NCBI GenBank assembly: GCA_031285295.1
Contig: JAITWK010000009.1
Location: forward strand, 50,665 to 114,664
Source: Deltaproteobacteria bacterium
Lineage (GTDB): Bacteria; Desulfobacterota; Desulfovibrionia; Desulfovibrionales; Desulfovibrionaceae
Length of the DNA stretch: 64,000 nucleotides
Direction: 5' to 3'
Shown piece after piece: positions 8,373 to 18,151 of this stretch; position 1 is the first letter of the stretch, and every line of letters starts with the position of its first letter. The notes below the pieces were generated by a model. That model was not told the origin of the DNA. It did not search any database and was given only the letters and a program-made list of their open reading frames with translations. A program made the translations under genes and the position numbers.

Positions 8373-9685
8373 CGCGGTACGGGGCCGCCCGTTTCCGGTT
8401 TAATCAAATTTGCCGTATTTTCCAGATGGGCGGCCAATAAGCCGCCGGTCAGCAGATCATAAGCCACCTGGGCATGGGCCGCCGCCGCCAGCGGCAGGGC
8501 GCTCTCGTCAAGATCAAAGCCGGGGTTGTGCAGCGAAGCGCTGATGCCCCGCTCCCGGTTGCCAACGCCGTACCAGCAAAAAATACCCGGCACCCGCTCC
8601 TGATAACAGGCAAAGTCCTCGCCCACCATGGCCGCTTCCGCCGGAAGCAGACCCTCCGCGCCATAAATTTTGCTCAGTGGCCCTTGCTGGTCTTGAGTCG
8701 GTGACTCTGGCAGACCTTGCGCCAAGGTCGCCTTTGCGCCCTGAACCAGCAAATCGGCCCACTGAGGTGGATTGAAGCAGCCCGGCACATCCTGCTGGAA
8801 CACAAATTCGGTCTTTACCCGCAGAGCTTCGGCGGTATGGTCTATGATTCGGCGCATGGCTTCGCCAATATAGTGGAAGACCTCGCTTTTGGCAGCCCGC
8901 ACCGTACCCTTGAGTTCAACGCTTTCCGGGATGATATTGGGGGCGCTGCCGCCGTGGATGCTGCCAAAGGTAACCACTGCCGAGTTGCCCGGCTGTACCT
9001 CGCGGCTGACCACGCTTTGCAGGGCCATAATCAGGGCGGCGCTGGCCAGCACCGGATCTTTGGTCAGATGCGGCAAGGCTCCGTGCCCGCCCTGCCCGCT
9101 AACCGTAAGCGAAGTCATGGCCACACAGGCCGTGGTCGCGCCGCGCGGCACCAGCATTACCCCGGCTTCGGCCCCCGGCGTGCAGTGCAGCCCGAAAATA
9201 AAATCCACGCGCGGGTTTTCCAGTACCCCGGCCCGGATCATCGAGGCCGCTCCATTGGTTATTTCTTCAGCCGGTTGAAAAATGAATTTGACCTTACCGC
9301 GCAAGCTGCCCCGGACGGCAGCCAGCAGTTTGGCCGCGCCCAGCAAGGCCGCCATGTGCGAATCATGCCCGCAGGCGTGCATCACGCCCGGACGCTCCGA
9401 TTTAAAAGCGCAGCCGCTATTTTCCTCAATTGGCAAGGCGTCTATATCAGCCCGCAAAGCCACGCAGGGGCCGGGTAGCCCCCCTTCCAGCAGCCCAACT
9501 ACTCCGGTATCACCCGGCTGTTGCCAGAAGGGCTGAACCTCTATGCCGTAAGAAACAAGCTGTTCCTTGATAAAAGCCGTGGTCCAATGCTCCTGAAAAC
9601 CCAATTCCGGGTTGCGGTGCAAAAGCCTGCGGTTGGCGATTATTTCCGCTTCAATTTTACGCGCTTCGTCTTTGAAATTGATCAT
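8369..9685 (-). CDS. M20 family amidohydrolase (N-acyl amino acid or hippurate hydrolase type)
   Basis: 438 residues. Metal ligands and catalytic residues of the M20D branch are visible: ALRADIDALPIEE near 97, HACGHDSHMAALLGAA near 128, the dimerisation-domain motif HGGSAPNIIPESVELKGTVR near 245 and MVGEDFACY near 360. Family members hydrolyse N-acyl or N-aryl amino acid amides; substrate cannot be told from sequence. It overlaps both neighbours by four bases (ispG upstream, xseA downstream), so it is firmly embedded in the isoprenoid/exonuclease operon. Confidence 0.88.
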   Translation of the reverse strand: MINFKDEARKIEAEIIANRRLLHRNPELGFQEHWTTAFIKEQLVSYGIEVQPFWQQPGDTGVVGLLEGGLPGPCVALRADIDALPIEENSGCAFKSERPGVMHACGHDSHMAALLGAAKLLAAVRGSLRGKVKFIFQPAEEITNGAASMIRAGVLENPRVDFIFGLHCTPGAEAGVMLVPRGATTACVAMTSLTVSGQGGHGALPHLTKDPVLASAALIMALQSVVSREVQPGNSAVVTFGSIHGGSAPNIIPESVELKGTVRAAKSEVFHYIGEAMRRIIDHTAEALRVKTEFVFQQDVPGCFNPPQWADLLVQGAKATLAQGLPESPTQDQQGPLSKIYGAEGLLPAEAAMVGEDFACYQERVPGIFCWYGVGNRERGISASLHNPGFDLDESALPLAAAAHAQVAYDLLTGGLLAAHLENTANLIKPETGGPVPR

Positions 9686-10755
9686 TTAGCACCCCGCCGT
9701 TCGGCCAGAAAAACATCCACTTCCTGCAGCAGGGCAGCCAAAAAATCTTCACGCCCGCCGCTCAGGCTGCGCAGCATAATCCCTTTGCGAAAAATCACCG
9801 CTTTGCCCCGGCCACCGGCAATGCCTATATCCGCTTCTCTGGCCTCGCCCGGCCCGTTGACCACGCAGCCCATGACGGCCAGGGTAAACACCTCCTCAAC
9901 GCCGCGCAGTTTCTCCTCCACCGCGTCAGCCAGGCCGATCAAATCGATCTCCGTGCGTCCGCAGGTGGGGCAGGAGATAATCTCCGGGCCGCGCGCGCGC
10001 AGGCCTAAAGCGCGTAAAATTTCCCAGGCCACTTCCACTTCGCGCACCGGGTCATGGGTAAGCGAAACACGCAGGGTATCGCCAATGCCCTCGGCCAGCA
10101 AAATGCCCAGGCCGACCGCCGATTTTACCGCTCCGCGCAAAAGCGTGCCTGCCTCGGTCACGCCGATGTGCAGCGGATAGGCGCAGCGCCCGGCCAGCAG
10201 GCGGTAAGCGGCCACAGTATCGGTAACCGAAGAGGATTTTATGGATATTTTTATATCCTGAAAATTCTGCTCTTCCAGCAGACGCACATGGGCAAGAGCG
10301 CTTTCCACCATAGCTTCAGGGGTGGGGCCACCAAAACGGCGCAGCAAATCTTTTTCCACCGAGCCGGAATTGACCCCAACCCGAATCGGAACGCTGCGCT
10401 CCGCTGCCGCCTCGGCCACAGCCCGCACCGCCGATTGGCCGCCGATATTGCCGGGGTTGATGCGCAGGCCGTGTACGCCGTTTTTCAGAGCGGACAGAGC
10501 CAGACGATGATCAAAATGGATGTCGGCAATAACCGGCAAAGGCGAAAGACGGCAAATCTCGCGCAAGGCAGCGGCTGCGGCCTCGTCCGGCACAGCCACG
10601 CGGATGATTTCGCAACCGGCTTCATGCAGGCGCGTAATCTGGGCCAGGGTGGCCGCCGCGTCGCGCGTGTCGGTATTGGTCATGCTCTGCACGGCCACCG
10701 GATTACCGCCGCCTATTTTTACTTTGCCGATTTGAATGGTTCTGCTGCTGCTCAT
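9682..10755 (-). CDS. ispG: 4-hydroxy-3-methylbut-2-enyl diphosphate synthase (IspG/GcpE)
   Basis: An iron-sulfur enzyme of the MEP pathway converting MEcPP to HMBPP. Seen: QSMTNTDTRDAAAT at the N terminus, ADIHFDHRLAL, GLRINPGNIG, and the [4Fe-4S] ligands CPTCGR and CVVNGPGEA. I place the start at the ATG at 10755 (protein MSSSRTIQ, 357 residues). A TTG 12 codons upstream is open, but the family begins at the later site. It is the first gene of the operon that ends with dxs, so two MEP enzymes and a prenyl synthase share one transcript. Confidence 0.95.
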   Translation of the reverse strand: MSSSRTIQIGKVKIGGGNPVAVQSMTNTDTRDAAATLAQITRLHEAGCEIIRVAVPDEAAAAALREICRLSPLPVIADIHFDHRLALSALKNGVHGLRINPGNIGGQSAVRAVAEAAAERSVPIRVGVNSGSVEKDLLRRFGGPTPEAMVESALAHVRLLEEQNFQDIKISIKSSSVTDTVAAYRLLAGRCAYPLHIGVTEAGTLLRGAVKSAVGLGILLAEGIGDTLRVSLTHDPVREVEVAWEILRALGLRARGPEIISCPTCGRTEIDLIGLADAVEEKLRGVEEVFTLAVMGCVVNGPGEAREADIGIAGGRGKAVIFRKGIMLRSLSGGREDFLAALLQEVDVFLAERRGAK

Positions 10756-10885
10756 GGTTACCGCCTGTTTAGCAAAAATCCGACACCGCAAACTAGCGCA
10801 TTTGCCGGGTTAAGCCAAGGGTGTCTTACATTCGACTGTGATTGGTTTCTGAATTTTGCCTTTCCTATTAAAGTCCTGTATATTT

Positions 10886-10914
10886 TTGTTCAAATAAATT
10901 TTTGCTGACATAAT
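10886..10914 (+). promoter_or_regulatory. Candidate sigma-70 promoter for the AlbA_2 gene
   Basis: TTGTTC (10886-10891), a 17-base spacer and CATAAT (10909-10914) lie in the A+T-rich divergent gap before the gene at 10933. The predicted start of transcription would leave a leader of only about 12 bases. Fit to the consensus is moderate and untested. Confidence 0.3.
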
Positions 10915-10932
10915 GATTGGAAGGCGAAAACA

Positions 10933-12387
10933 ATGACCACACTCAATCAGCTTCTGATTGCTGAAGCTACCGAATATGAGTTCAAATCCGCTGTCGAGGC
11001 AAACAAGCCACGCAGTTGGCTGAAAACCGTCAGTGCGTTCGCCAATGGCACGGGCGGCAACATCTATTTCGGTGTGTCCGACAATGGCGTCGCCATCGGG
11101 CTTGCCGATCCACAAAAAGCAGCCGGACAGATCAGCGAACTTATTAAAGCGCGTATTGAGCCAGCCATTAAGAATGTTGTATTGGAGCAACTCCGTGCAG
11201 ACGAAAAAGACATCCTGCGCGTTCAAATTTCCGGAGGAGCAAACACACCCTACTATTACACAGGCGATGGCAACAAAATTGCCTATTATCGTATCGGTAA
11301 CGAATCCGCTCAGGCTCCCGCCGCTGTCCTAAATGAACTGCTTCTGAAAGGGCTTCATCAGACCTTTGATGTTCTTGAAACTAAATACCGTTTTTCAGAC
11401 TACAGCTACACACTCTTTGAGGCTACCTACAAACAAAAAACAGGCATCGCTCTCGATAGGCCGAGAGATTACCGCTCATTCGGGATGCTGACTGGTGATG
11501 ACTCGCTAACTTTTGTTGGCGCATTGTTCGCTGACCAATGCCTGGTATATCAATCACGCGTATTCTGTACACACTGGAATGGCCTGAAAAAAGGTGGACT
11601 CTATGTGGACGCGCTCGACAACGATGAATTCCAAAGCAATGCCATATCTCTGCTCACGGACGCGCTGAAATTCGTGCGCCACAATTCTTCGGTCAAATGG
11701 AAAAAAACAGGCACGGGCAGGATTGAAATGCCCGACTACCCGCCCGAAGCAATTCACGAGGCGCTGGTGAACGCTCTCGTACACCGCGACTATATGGTTC
11801 AGGGCAGCGAAATCCATGTTGACATGTACGACGACCGCCTTGAAATAGTTTCTCCCGGTGGTATGCCGGACGGCAAACGCATTCAGGACTTGAACATTGA
11901 CGATGTGGCCTCAATCCGCCGCAACCCGATCATCTGCGATATTTTCAGCCGCCTGAAGCTGATGGAGCGCAGAGGGAGCGGCCTACGGAAGATCATCGAC
12001 CAGTACCCGAAAGATACCGCGCCGATTTTTCGCTCAACAGAGCAGTCTTTTGTCGTGGTCTTGAAAAATTTGAACCACGGCAAAATTTCTGCGCCATCTG
12101 GCGATGATGTTGGCGTAGAAAACTATGTAGGCGACCAAAATTCCGGGGGCGGAATAGTTGGTGGTTTAAATGGTGGTTTAAATGGTGGTTTAAATGAAAC
12201 CCAGCAGAATATTTTGAAATTATTTGCCGAGAACCCCACAGTCACAATAAAATCTGTCGCCGATATTCTCGGTATGCCAAAGCGTAGTGCCGAAAACCAT
12301 ATCGTCAAATTAAAAAAAGCCGGGCTGCTTGAGCATGAGGGAGCAAAAAAAGTCGGGCGCTGGATTGTAAAACAGCCACTAAGCTGA
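10933..12387 (+). CDS. AlbA/Schlafen-type DNA-binding protein with RecG-like C-terminal domain and winged helix
   Basis: 484 residues with ribosome site GGAAGG before the ATG. Domain order: AlbA_2 fold at about 8-120 (EYEFKSAVEAN, SAFANGTGGNIYFGVSDNG, YYRIGNESAQAP); a connecting region; an ATPase-like segment usually annotated as a RecG-type C-terminal domain at about 270-380 (PPEAIHEALVNALVHRDY, MERRGSGLRKI); a glycine/asparagine linker made of three copies of GGLN near 410-420; and a winged helix-turn-helix at about 425-480 (KSVADILGMPKRSAENHIVKLKKAG). Family members act as transcription regulators or as parts of mobile or defence loci. It separates ispG from ettA and looks like an accessory gene. 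Confidence 0.8.
   Translation: MTTLNQLLIAEATEYEFKSAVEANKPRSWLKTVSAFANGTGGNIYFGVSDNGVAIGLADPQKAAGQISELIKARIEPAIKNVVLEQLRADEKDILRVQISGGANTPYYYTGDGNKIAYYRIGNESAQAPAAVLNELLLKGLHQTFDVLETKYRFSDYSYTLFEATYKQKTGIALDRPRDYRSFGMLTGDDSLTFVGALFADQCLVYQSRVFCTHWNGLKKGGLYVDALDNDEFQSNAISLLTDALKFVRHNSSVKWKKTGTGRIEMPDYPPEAIHEALVNALVHRDYMVQGSEIHVDMYDDRLEIVSPGGMPDGKRIQDLNIDDVASIRRNPIICDIFSRLKLMERRGSGLRKIIDQYPKDTAPIFRSTEQSFVVVLKNLNHGKISAPSGDDVGVENYVGDQNSGGGIVGGLNGGLNGGLNETQQNILKLFAENPTVTIKSVADILGMPKRSAENHIVKLKKAGLLEHEGAKKVGRWIVKQPLS
12160..12195 (+). repeat. Three 12-bp tandem repeats inside the AlbA_2 gene
   Basis: The unit GGTGGTTTAAAT is repeated three times in tandem and encodes the GGLN linker between the ATPase-like and winged-helix parts. 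Since the unit is a multiple of three, slippage would change linker length without breaking the frame. Confidence 0.85.
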
Positions 12388-12484
12388 CATGCCCCTTGTG
12401 GCACGCAACCATCCCGATCCTCCCGGCTTGATGTAATCCTCAATTGCCTGTATGAGGAGGCTCATCAAATTTACGAGGTTTTAC

Positions 12485-14167
12485 ATGAGCAACGAACCGG
12501 ACAAGATTATCTATTCCATGTACCGTGTTTCCAAGAAACACGGGCAGAAGGAAGTTCTTAAAAATATTTCCCTTTCGTATTTTTACGGTGCGAAAATCGG
12601 CGTACTCGGCCTGAACGGCTCGGGCAAAAGCTCGCTGCTGAAAATTCTGGCCGGGGTGGATCAAAATTTCGAGGGCGAAACGCATGTCGCGCCCGGCTTC
12701 ACTATCGGCTATCTGGAGCAGGAGCCGCTGGTTGACGAAACCCGCACCGTGCTTGAAGTGGTGGAAGAAGGCGTGGCCGAACTGGTAGCCATCCGCGACG
12801 AATACGAAGCCATCAACGCCAAATTCGCCGAGCCGATGGAACCGGAGGAAATGGACGCTCTGATCGAACGTCAGGGCGAAGTTCAGGAACTCATGGACAA
12901 CAAGGGCGTTTGGGATTTGGATTCCAAACTGGAAATGGCCATGGACGCCCTGCGCTGCCCGCCGCCCGATACCCCGGTTTCAGTAATCTCCGGTGGTGAA
13001 AAACGCCGCGTGGCCCTGTGCCGCCTGCTCCTGACCAGCCCGGACATTCTGCTGCTGGACGAACCAACCAACCATTTGGACGCCGAATCCGTAGCCTGGC
13101 TGGAACGCTTCCTCAAAGAGTTCCCCGGCACGGTCATTGCCGTCACCCACGACCGCTACTTCCTGGACAACGTGGCGGGCTGGATTCTTGAACTGGATCG
13201 CGGTCATGGCATCCCCTGGAAGGGCAACTACTCCTCCTGGCTGGAACAGAAGGAAAAACGCCTGGCCAACGAAGAAAAAGCCGAGGCCGAGCGCCACAAA
13301 ACCCTGCAACGCGAACTGGAGTGGGTGCGCATGGCCCCCAAAGGCCGCCACGCCAAAAGCAAGGCCCGCCTGCATGCTTATGAGGCCATGCTTTCTCATG
13401 AATCCGAGCGTCTTGCTCCGGATTTGGAAATCTACATTCCGCCGGGACCGCGCCTGGGCAAGGTGGTCTTCGAGGCGCAAGGCGTTGGCAAAGGCATGGG
13501 CGGCACCCTGCTGGTTGAAGACATGAACTTCATCATTCCGCCCGGAGCCATTGTGGGGATTATCGGCCCTAACGGCGCTGGTAAGACCACGCTCTTCAAA
13601 ATGCTGGCTGGAGCGGAAAAGCCGGATGCCGGAAACTTGAAAATAGGTGAAACCGTGCAGGTGGCCTGGGTGGATCAGGGCCGCGAAAGCCTCACCCCCG
13701 GTAAAACGGTTTATGAACTGATTAGCGGCGGCTACGATACCGTCAAGCTGGGCAGCCGGGAAATCAATTCCCGCGCCTATTGTTCGCGCTTCAACTTCAT
13801 GGGCGCGGATCAGCAAAAGAAGGTCGATGTGCTTTCCGGCGGTGAGCGCAACCGCCTGCACCTGGCCATGATGCTCAAATCCGGGGCCAACGTCCTCATG
13901 CTTGACGAACCGACCAACGATATTGACGTGAACACCATGCGCGCCCTGGAAGACGGCCTGGAAAACTTCGCGGGAACCATTCTGGCAATCAGCCACGACC
14001 GCTGGTTCCTGGATCGCATCGCCACGCACATGCTGGCCTTTGAAGGCGACTCCAAAGTGGTTTTCTTTGACGGCAACTACTCGGAATACGAGGCTGACCG
14101 CAAAAAACGCCTGGGCAAGGATGCTGACCAGCCGCATAGGATTAAGTACCGCAGAATGACCCGCTAA
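12485..14167 (+). CDS. ettA: Energy-dependent translational throttle protein EttA (ABC-F ATPase)
   Basis: 560 residues with two ABC cassettes and no membrane part. First cassette: Walker A GLNGSGKS near 43, signature SGGEKRRVALCRLLL and LLLDEPTNHLDAES. Second cassette: GPNGAGKTTL near 363, SGGERNRLHLAMMLKSG and MLDEPTNDIDVNTMRALEDGLENFAG. The linker (KEKRLANEEKAEAERHKTLQRELEWVR) matches the ABC-F interdomain arm. EttA binds the ribosomal E site and gates translation according to ADP/ATP. I place the start at the ATG at 12485, where GAGG lies 7 bases upstream; an in-frame ATG 11 codons earlier lacks family similarity. Confidence 0.95.
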   Translation: MSNEPDKIIYSMYRVSKKHGQKEVLKNISLSYFYGAKIGVLGLNGSGKSSLLKILAGVDQNFEGETHVAPGFTIGYLEQEPLVDETRTVLEVVEEGVAELVAIRDEYEAINAKFAEPMEPEEMDALIERQGEVQELMDNKGVWDLDSKLEMAMDALRCPPPDTPVSVISGGEKRRVALCRLLLTSPDILLLDEPTNHLDAESVAWLERFLKEFPGTVIAVTHDRYFLDNVAGWILELDRGHGIPWKGNYSSWLEQKEKRLANEEKAEAERHKTLQRELEWVRMAPKGRHAKSKARLHAYEAMLSHESERLAPDLEIYIPPGPRLGKVVFEAQGVGKGMGGTLLVEDMNFIIPPGAIVGIIGPNGAGKTTLFKMLAGAEKPDAGNLKIGETVQVAWVDQGRESLTPGKTVYELISGGYDTVKLGSREINSRAYCSRFNFMGADQQKKVDVLSGGERNRLHLAMMLKSGANVLMLDEPTNDIDVNTMRALEDGLENFAGTILAISHDRWFLDRIATHMLAFEGDSKVVFFDGNYSEYEADRKKRLGKDADQPHRIKYRRMTR

Positions 14168-14259
14168 GGTAGCGCCTCGGTTTGTCGTGATACTGCGTCA
14201 GGCATCGTTTTTTGCTCTGGTCGAGTACGAGAAGACTGACGACAAACTGAGGCACTACC
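14168..14259. repeat. ERIC-like palindrome, copy 1 (short form, reverse orientation)
   Basis: A 92-bp imperfect palindrome starting one base after the ettA TAA stop. The outer arms GGTAGCGCCT and AGGCACTACC continue into an arm of about 21 bp (GTTTGTCGT against ACGACAAAC). The interior holds GATACTGCGTCAGGCATCG and GGTCGAGTACGAGAAG. Compared with the long copies, about 35 bases after the GAGTAC segment are missing, the same deletion as in copy 3. Confidence 0.85.
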
Positions 14260-14313
14260 CGCGCAAAAAGTCAGCGACCTAGATTCAGAAAATACTGCAT
14301 CAAGGAAGAGCAA

Positions 14314-14982
14314 ATGATGAACATCCTCGCTATCAACGGCAGTCCGCGTCGGCATTGGAACTCAGAGCTTATCCTTGAGCATGCCCTGCAAGGGGCGCAG
14401 TCCGGCGGTGAAGCGCAAGGCGAAATAGCGCAGCTTTATCCCATGCGCTATTCCGGCTGTCTTGGCTGTTACGCCTGCAAGCGCAAGCCCAACCAGGCCA
14501 CCATCTGCCAGTTCAAGGATCCGCTCACGCCTTTGTTGCAAAAAGCCCAGCAGGCGGATGTGCTGCTGCTGTCCACGCCAGTGTACTTTTTCCGGGAAAG
14601 CGCGGGCATGTGTGCCTTTATTGAGCGCCTGCTGTACCCCTGGACCGGCTTTTTCAAGGAAGGCTACGCCAGCAAACGTCCCAAACCCTTGACGGTAGGT
14701 TTATTCTATACCATGGCCGGAACGGAACAAACCGTTCCTGAACATGGGCATGAGCATTTCGCTGATAGCACGGATGTTTTTTTCTCTTTTCATTTTCCGG
14801 GCTACGAACGCCTTATGGCTTACGAAACCCTGCACACGGAAGATTACAACGCGGTAGAACTGGACGTGTTTGACCCCGTGGCACGCCGTAAGTCACGCGA
14901 AGAGCGCTTCATCAAGGACTGCACTCAGGCGCGCGCCATCGGCGCATCACTGGCGGCCAAAGCGCGGGCTGCGCAAGGTTGA
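14314..14982 (+). CDS. Iron-sulfur flavoprotein / NAD(P)H-dependent FMN reductase family
   Basis: 222 residues, ribosome site GGAAGAG before the ATG. The N terminus MMNILAINGSPRRHWNSE is the flavodoxin-like FMN phosphate loop. A compact cysteine motif, CLGCYAC then C nine residues later, near residues 49-64, fits the cluster site of iron-sulfur flavoproteins (Isf). STPVYFFRESAGMCAFIERL is the second flavin-binding loop. Such proteins transfer electrons in anaerobes, often against oxygen or disulfides. The partner is not evident. The gene lies downstream of palindrome copy 1. Confidence 0.85.
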   Translation: MMNILAINGSPRRHWNSELILEHALQGAQSGGEAQGEIAQLYPMRYSGCLGCYACKRKPNQATICQFKDPLTPLLQKAQQADVLLLSTPVYFFRESAGMCAFIERLLYPWTGFFKEGYASKRPKPLTVGLFYTMAGTEQTVPEHGHEHFADSTDVFFSFHFPGYERLMAYETLHTEDYNAVELDVFDPVARRKSREERFIKDCTQARAIGASLAAKARAAQG

Positions 14983-14987
14983 GCCAA

Positions 14988-15638
14988 TTAAAACCAGCGT
15001 AAGGGATATTGCCGGTGGCGCGATAAGTTGTTGATCAACACACCAATGAGAAACAGCAGGGTTACCCCGGCTCCCACTGGTATCAGCGGATAAAATACGC
15101 CCATTTTCAGGGCGATATGCTGGCCGGAACCGGCGATCAGCGCGGTAGCCCCGCCCGGCGGGTGCATGGTGCCGCTTGCCTGCATAATCGCAAAGGCCAG
15201 GCTGACTGAAAGCGGCGCGGCCAGCATCAAGTTATCGCCGATCAGGGCATAGCTTGCAGCCCCAGCGCAGGCGGAAAGAATCTGCCCACCGATAACACTG
15301 CGCGGCTGGGCAAAATTGCTGTGCGGCGCACTGAATATAATCAGGCCGGAAGCCCCGAACGAACCAAGCAGCAAAAGCTGATCGCCGGTAAACAATATGG
15401 CGTCAAGCTGTGTCAGAATGAAGATGCCCAAAAATGCCCCCACGCAGGACCAGATGGTGTCCAAAGGGCCAGGGGAACTATCGTGTGCGGAATTACCGCA
15501 CATTTTACGCAGATAGACGCGTAACCTGAAAACCGGGCCGCGCAGATCACAATGCGCGCGCTGGCCGCGCCGGGCGAGTCTTCTGGCCATAAGCGCCTTG
15601 CTTATAGTGGCGTTGGTATTATTGGGATGTCGTTTCAT
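14988..15638 (-). CDS. HPP family integral membrane protein
   Basis: A membrane protein with about four hydrophobic segments after a basic N-terminal part. The HPP signature is SGTMHPPGGATALIAG, preceded by LLLGSFGASGLIIFSAP. Some HPP proteins take part in nitrite uptake, but most are of unknown function and nothing nearby points to nitrogen metabolism. The start is uncertain: I chose the ATG at 15638 (MKRHPNN); an upstream ATG at 15710 is also open and neither has a strong ribosome site. The gene converges with the flavoprotein gene, with only 5 bases between the stops. Confidence 0.75.
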   Translation of the reverse strand: MKRHPNNTNATISKALMARRLARRGQRAHCDLRGPVFRLRVYLRKMCGNSAHDSSPGPLDTIWSCVGAFLGIFILTQLDAILFTGDQLLLLGSFGASGLIIFSAPHSNFAQPRSVIGGQILSACAGAASYALIGDNLMLAAPLSVSLAFAIMQASGTMHPPGGATALIAGSGQHIALKMGVFYPLIPVGAGVTLLFLIGVLINNLSRHRQYPLRWF

Positions 15639-15712
15639 TAGCATGTGGGCGTGAGCATAACACAATAAAGGCACACAATCAGTTGCATTTGCAACTAAAA
15701 AAAACATCACTC

Positions 15713-15744
15713 AAAAACCGCGTCGGGCAACCGGCGCGGTTTTT
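15713..15744. terminator. Bidirectional hairpin with A/T flanks
   Basis: AAAAACCGCG and CGCGGTTTTT enclose TCGGGCAACCGG. The T-run on either strand makes it a terminator-like hairpin, yet no annotated gene ends here: it lies between the start of the HPP gene and the start of the chemoreceptor gene. The sequence closely resembles 18152-18190 on the other side of the chemoreceptor gene. It might insulate the two divergent genes or end a short untranslated RNA. Confidence 0.6.
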
Positions 15745-15935
15745 GTAATTAACGCTCAGGTCAACACTTCATCTACGCTTTGCCATCCAACGCTACCATG
15801 TAAAACTATGTAGCAGTAAGGATATTTTGCTTGTTTTTAGAAAATAAATAACGTATTGCGCATAGCGAAATCTCTTTTGCCATACACAAATGTTCCTTTT
15901 TGAATCAATTCAACCTATTTTATCAGGATATAAAT

Positions 15936-18071
15936 ATGCCGATCAAGATAAAAACCCGCTTGTTGGTTTGCCTGATCCCGGCCATTTTCGCCGCCTTGGT
16001 ACTGATGACTTTTTTCAGTTACCGCAATGCCGAAATGCAGGCCAATTCCCTTGCTACTACAGAAGCCCAAAACATAGCTCTGGCGCAGGCAGAGCAAATT
16101 TTCAGCAAACTGCGGAAGGCGGAAGCCTCCGCAGTTTCCCTGGCTTCTTCGCTGGCAGAATTGCGCCATGCGGAAAACAGCGGGCGCGAGGCCATGTCTC
16201 ACGTAGTCAAGGGCGTCACCATGTCGTCTCCCGATTATTTCGGTACCTGGGCGCTTTGGGAGTCCAACGCCTTTGACGGCAACGACGCGGAATATATTGA
16301 CAATGAAGATCTGGGCAACGAGAAAGGTCGGGCCAATGCCTACTGGACGCACGAGGAAGGAAGCTATTTATATGAGCCATCTGATAATTATGACCACGAG
16401 CATTACTATACGCTGCCGAAACAGGAAAAACGTCTGATTATCATCCCGCCTTACAGGGATATGGATACGGCCAACAAGACGCTCATGACCAGCCTGGCCG
16501 CGCCAATTATGGAGCAAGGCCAAATTCTCGGCGTTGTGGGCATTGATATTGAACTGGATTTCATTCAGGCTCTTATCAATGAGGTAGCCCCCTATGAAAC
16601 AGGCTATGCCATGCTCATTTCCGATCAGGGGGAAATCATCGCCTCCGGCCTGGATGTTATGACCAATGCCACCAACGCCGATCTGCCCACTGTATCCGCC
16701 GAATTGCGGCAAAAAATGGCCGGGGGCAAAAGTTTCAGCACCACGGAGACCGCGCCGGACGGTGAAGAGATGCATTGCTTCTATACGCCGGTAAGTCTTA
16801 CATCCTTCAACGCGCCATGGTATTTTATGGTGGCTCTGCCGCTGGACAAGGTTATGGCCGATTCCCGGGACAACCTCATGATTCAGCTCGGAATCAGCAT
16901 TTTGGCATTACTCATGCTGGTGAGCCTTGTGTTTTACACTGCCGGTAGCGTTTCCAATCCGCTCAAGCGCATCGCCGCCTATGCCCAGAATGTGGCCAAA
17001 GGCAACTACAACGCGGATGTGGATAAAAAGGGCTTCGTGGCGGAGCTGGAAGATCTGCAAACCGCCTTGCGCTCCATGGTGGATTCTCTGTTAGTCAGCA
17101 TGAAGCAGACGGAAGAGCGCAACCAGGAAGCGCAACAGGAGGCGGAGCGGGCCAGGGTGGCTATGAATGAAGCCGAGCGTATACGCAAAATTATTGAAGC
17201 GGATCAAAAATCCATGCTGGAGGTTGCCGGGCGGGTAGATGCGGTTTCGCAAAAACTACAGGTCACTTCGCAGGCCGTCAACAAGACAATACGTTCTGCC
17301 GAACAGGAAACGCAAAAGCAGAACGCGCTTATGGATGAAACTGTCGCCGCCATTTCCGGCATGTCGGACTCGGTTACCCGTGTGTCGGAAAATGCCGCCG
17401 ATGCGGCAAAATTCACCGAACGTGGCAAGGCCCGCGCAGGGGAAGGGGCCGAAGTTGTGAACAACACCATCAAGGCCTTTGAAAGCATCCGACGCGAAGC
17501 CGAGGCCCTGGGTACACAGATAAAAGATCTGAGTGGGCAGACCGAAAGTATCGGCAATATATTGGGACTGATCACCGATGTTGCCGACCAGACAAACCTG
17601 CTGGCGTTAAACGCCGCCATTGAGGCGGCCCGTGCCGGTGAAGCCGGACGCGGTTTTGCCGTAGTCGCCGATGAAGTTCGCAAGTTGGCAGAAAAAACCA
17701 TGGCCGCCACAAAGCAGGTGGAAGAATCCATAAACGGCATACGCGGAAGTATGCAGATCAGCGCTCAGGGAGTGACCCGTACGATTGAAACGGTCAATGC
17801 CACGGTGACGCTGGGGCACAATGCCCAGGCATCACTTTCCGACATTGTGGGACTGATCACTGCCATGAGCGAACAAATTCACGGCATCGCCGACCTGTGC
17901 CGTGATCAGGCCGCCACCAGCACGCAAATCAACAAAACAGTAGATAGCTTGCGCCAGCTTGGCATAATGGTAGGTAACGCCATGAACGAAGGCGCTACAA
18001 TGGTGAGCAGCCTTGAGCCTGAGGCGCGTGAACTTGGCAGGCTGGTTGAGCAATTGTCAAAGCGGAGTTAG
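15936..18071 (+). CDS. Methyl-accepting chemotaxis protein with dCache sensor domain
   Basis: 711 residues from the ATG at 15936 (AGGA 7 bases upstream; a TTG 12 codons earlier is less likely). Layout: transmembrane helix at about 7-28; a periplasmic dCache-type domain at about 35-300 ([46 protein letters not shown]); second helix near 312-335; HAMP at about 336-390; a cytoplasmic coiled coil with the conserved hairpin tip [19 protein letters not shown] and [16 protein letters not shown]. There is no C-terminal pentapeptide for CheR. I do not see the R-x-W/Y-x-D amino-acid-binding motif of dCache_1AA, so the ligand is unknown. Terminator-like hairpins flank the gene on both sides. Confidence 0.93.
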   Translation: MPIKIKTRLLVCLIPAIFAALVLMTFFSYRNAEMQANSLATTEAQNIALAQAEQIFSKLRKAEASAVSLASSLAELRHAENSGREAMSHVVKGVTMSSPDYFGTWALWESNAFDGNDAEYIDNEDLGNEKGRANAYWTHEEGSYLYEPSDNYDHEHYYTLPKQEKRLIIIPPYRDMDTANKTLMTSLAAPIMEQGQILGVVGIDIELDFIQALINEVAPYETGYAMLISDQGEIIASGLDVMTNATNADLPTVSAELRQKMAGGKSFSTTETAPDGEEMHCFYTPVSLTSFNAPWYFMVALPLDKVMADSRDNLMIQLGISILALLMLVSLVFYTAGSVSNPLKRIAAYAQNVAKGNYNADVDKKGFVAELEDLQTALRSMVDSLLVSMKQTEERNQEAQQEAERARVAMNEAERIRKIIEADQKSMLEVAGRVDAVSQKLQVTSQAVNKTIRSAEQETQKQNALMDETVAAISGMSDSVTRVSENAADAAKFTERGKARAGEGAEVVNNTIKAFESIRREAEALGTQIKDLSGQTESIGNILGLITDVADQTNLLALNAAIEAARAGEAGRGFAVVADEVRKLAEKTMAATKQVEESINGIRGSMQISAQGVTRTIETVNATVTLGHNAQASLSDIVGLITAMSEQIHGIADLCRDQAATSTQINKTVDSLRQLGIMVGNAMNEGATMVSSLEPEARELGRLVEQLSKRS

Positions 18072-18100
18072 CAGGTGCGGGAAAGAACCGCGTTATGATA

Positions 18101-18140
18101 AAAAGCAGCCGGGTTACGATAACGTAGCTCGGCTGCTTTA
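18101..18140 (+). terminator. Hairpin terminator after the chemoreceptor gene
   Basis: AAAGCAGCCG pairs with CGGCTGCTTT around an inner GTTACGATAACGTAG loop that can also fold. TTTATTTATT follows, fitting a rho-independent terminator about 30 bases after the stop. Confidence 0.7.
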
Positions 18141-18151
18141 TTTATTAGATC

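Noticed and set aside
12980..14137. 385-codon minus-strand frame
   Set aside because: Antisense of ettA second cassette; no start signal or motif.
15936..18071. Amino-acid receptor of the dCache_1AA type
   Set aside because: The expected R-x-W/Y-x-D set could not be placed in the sensor domain.
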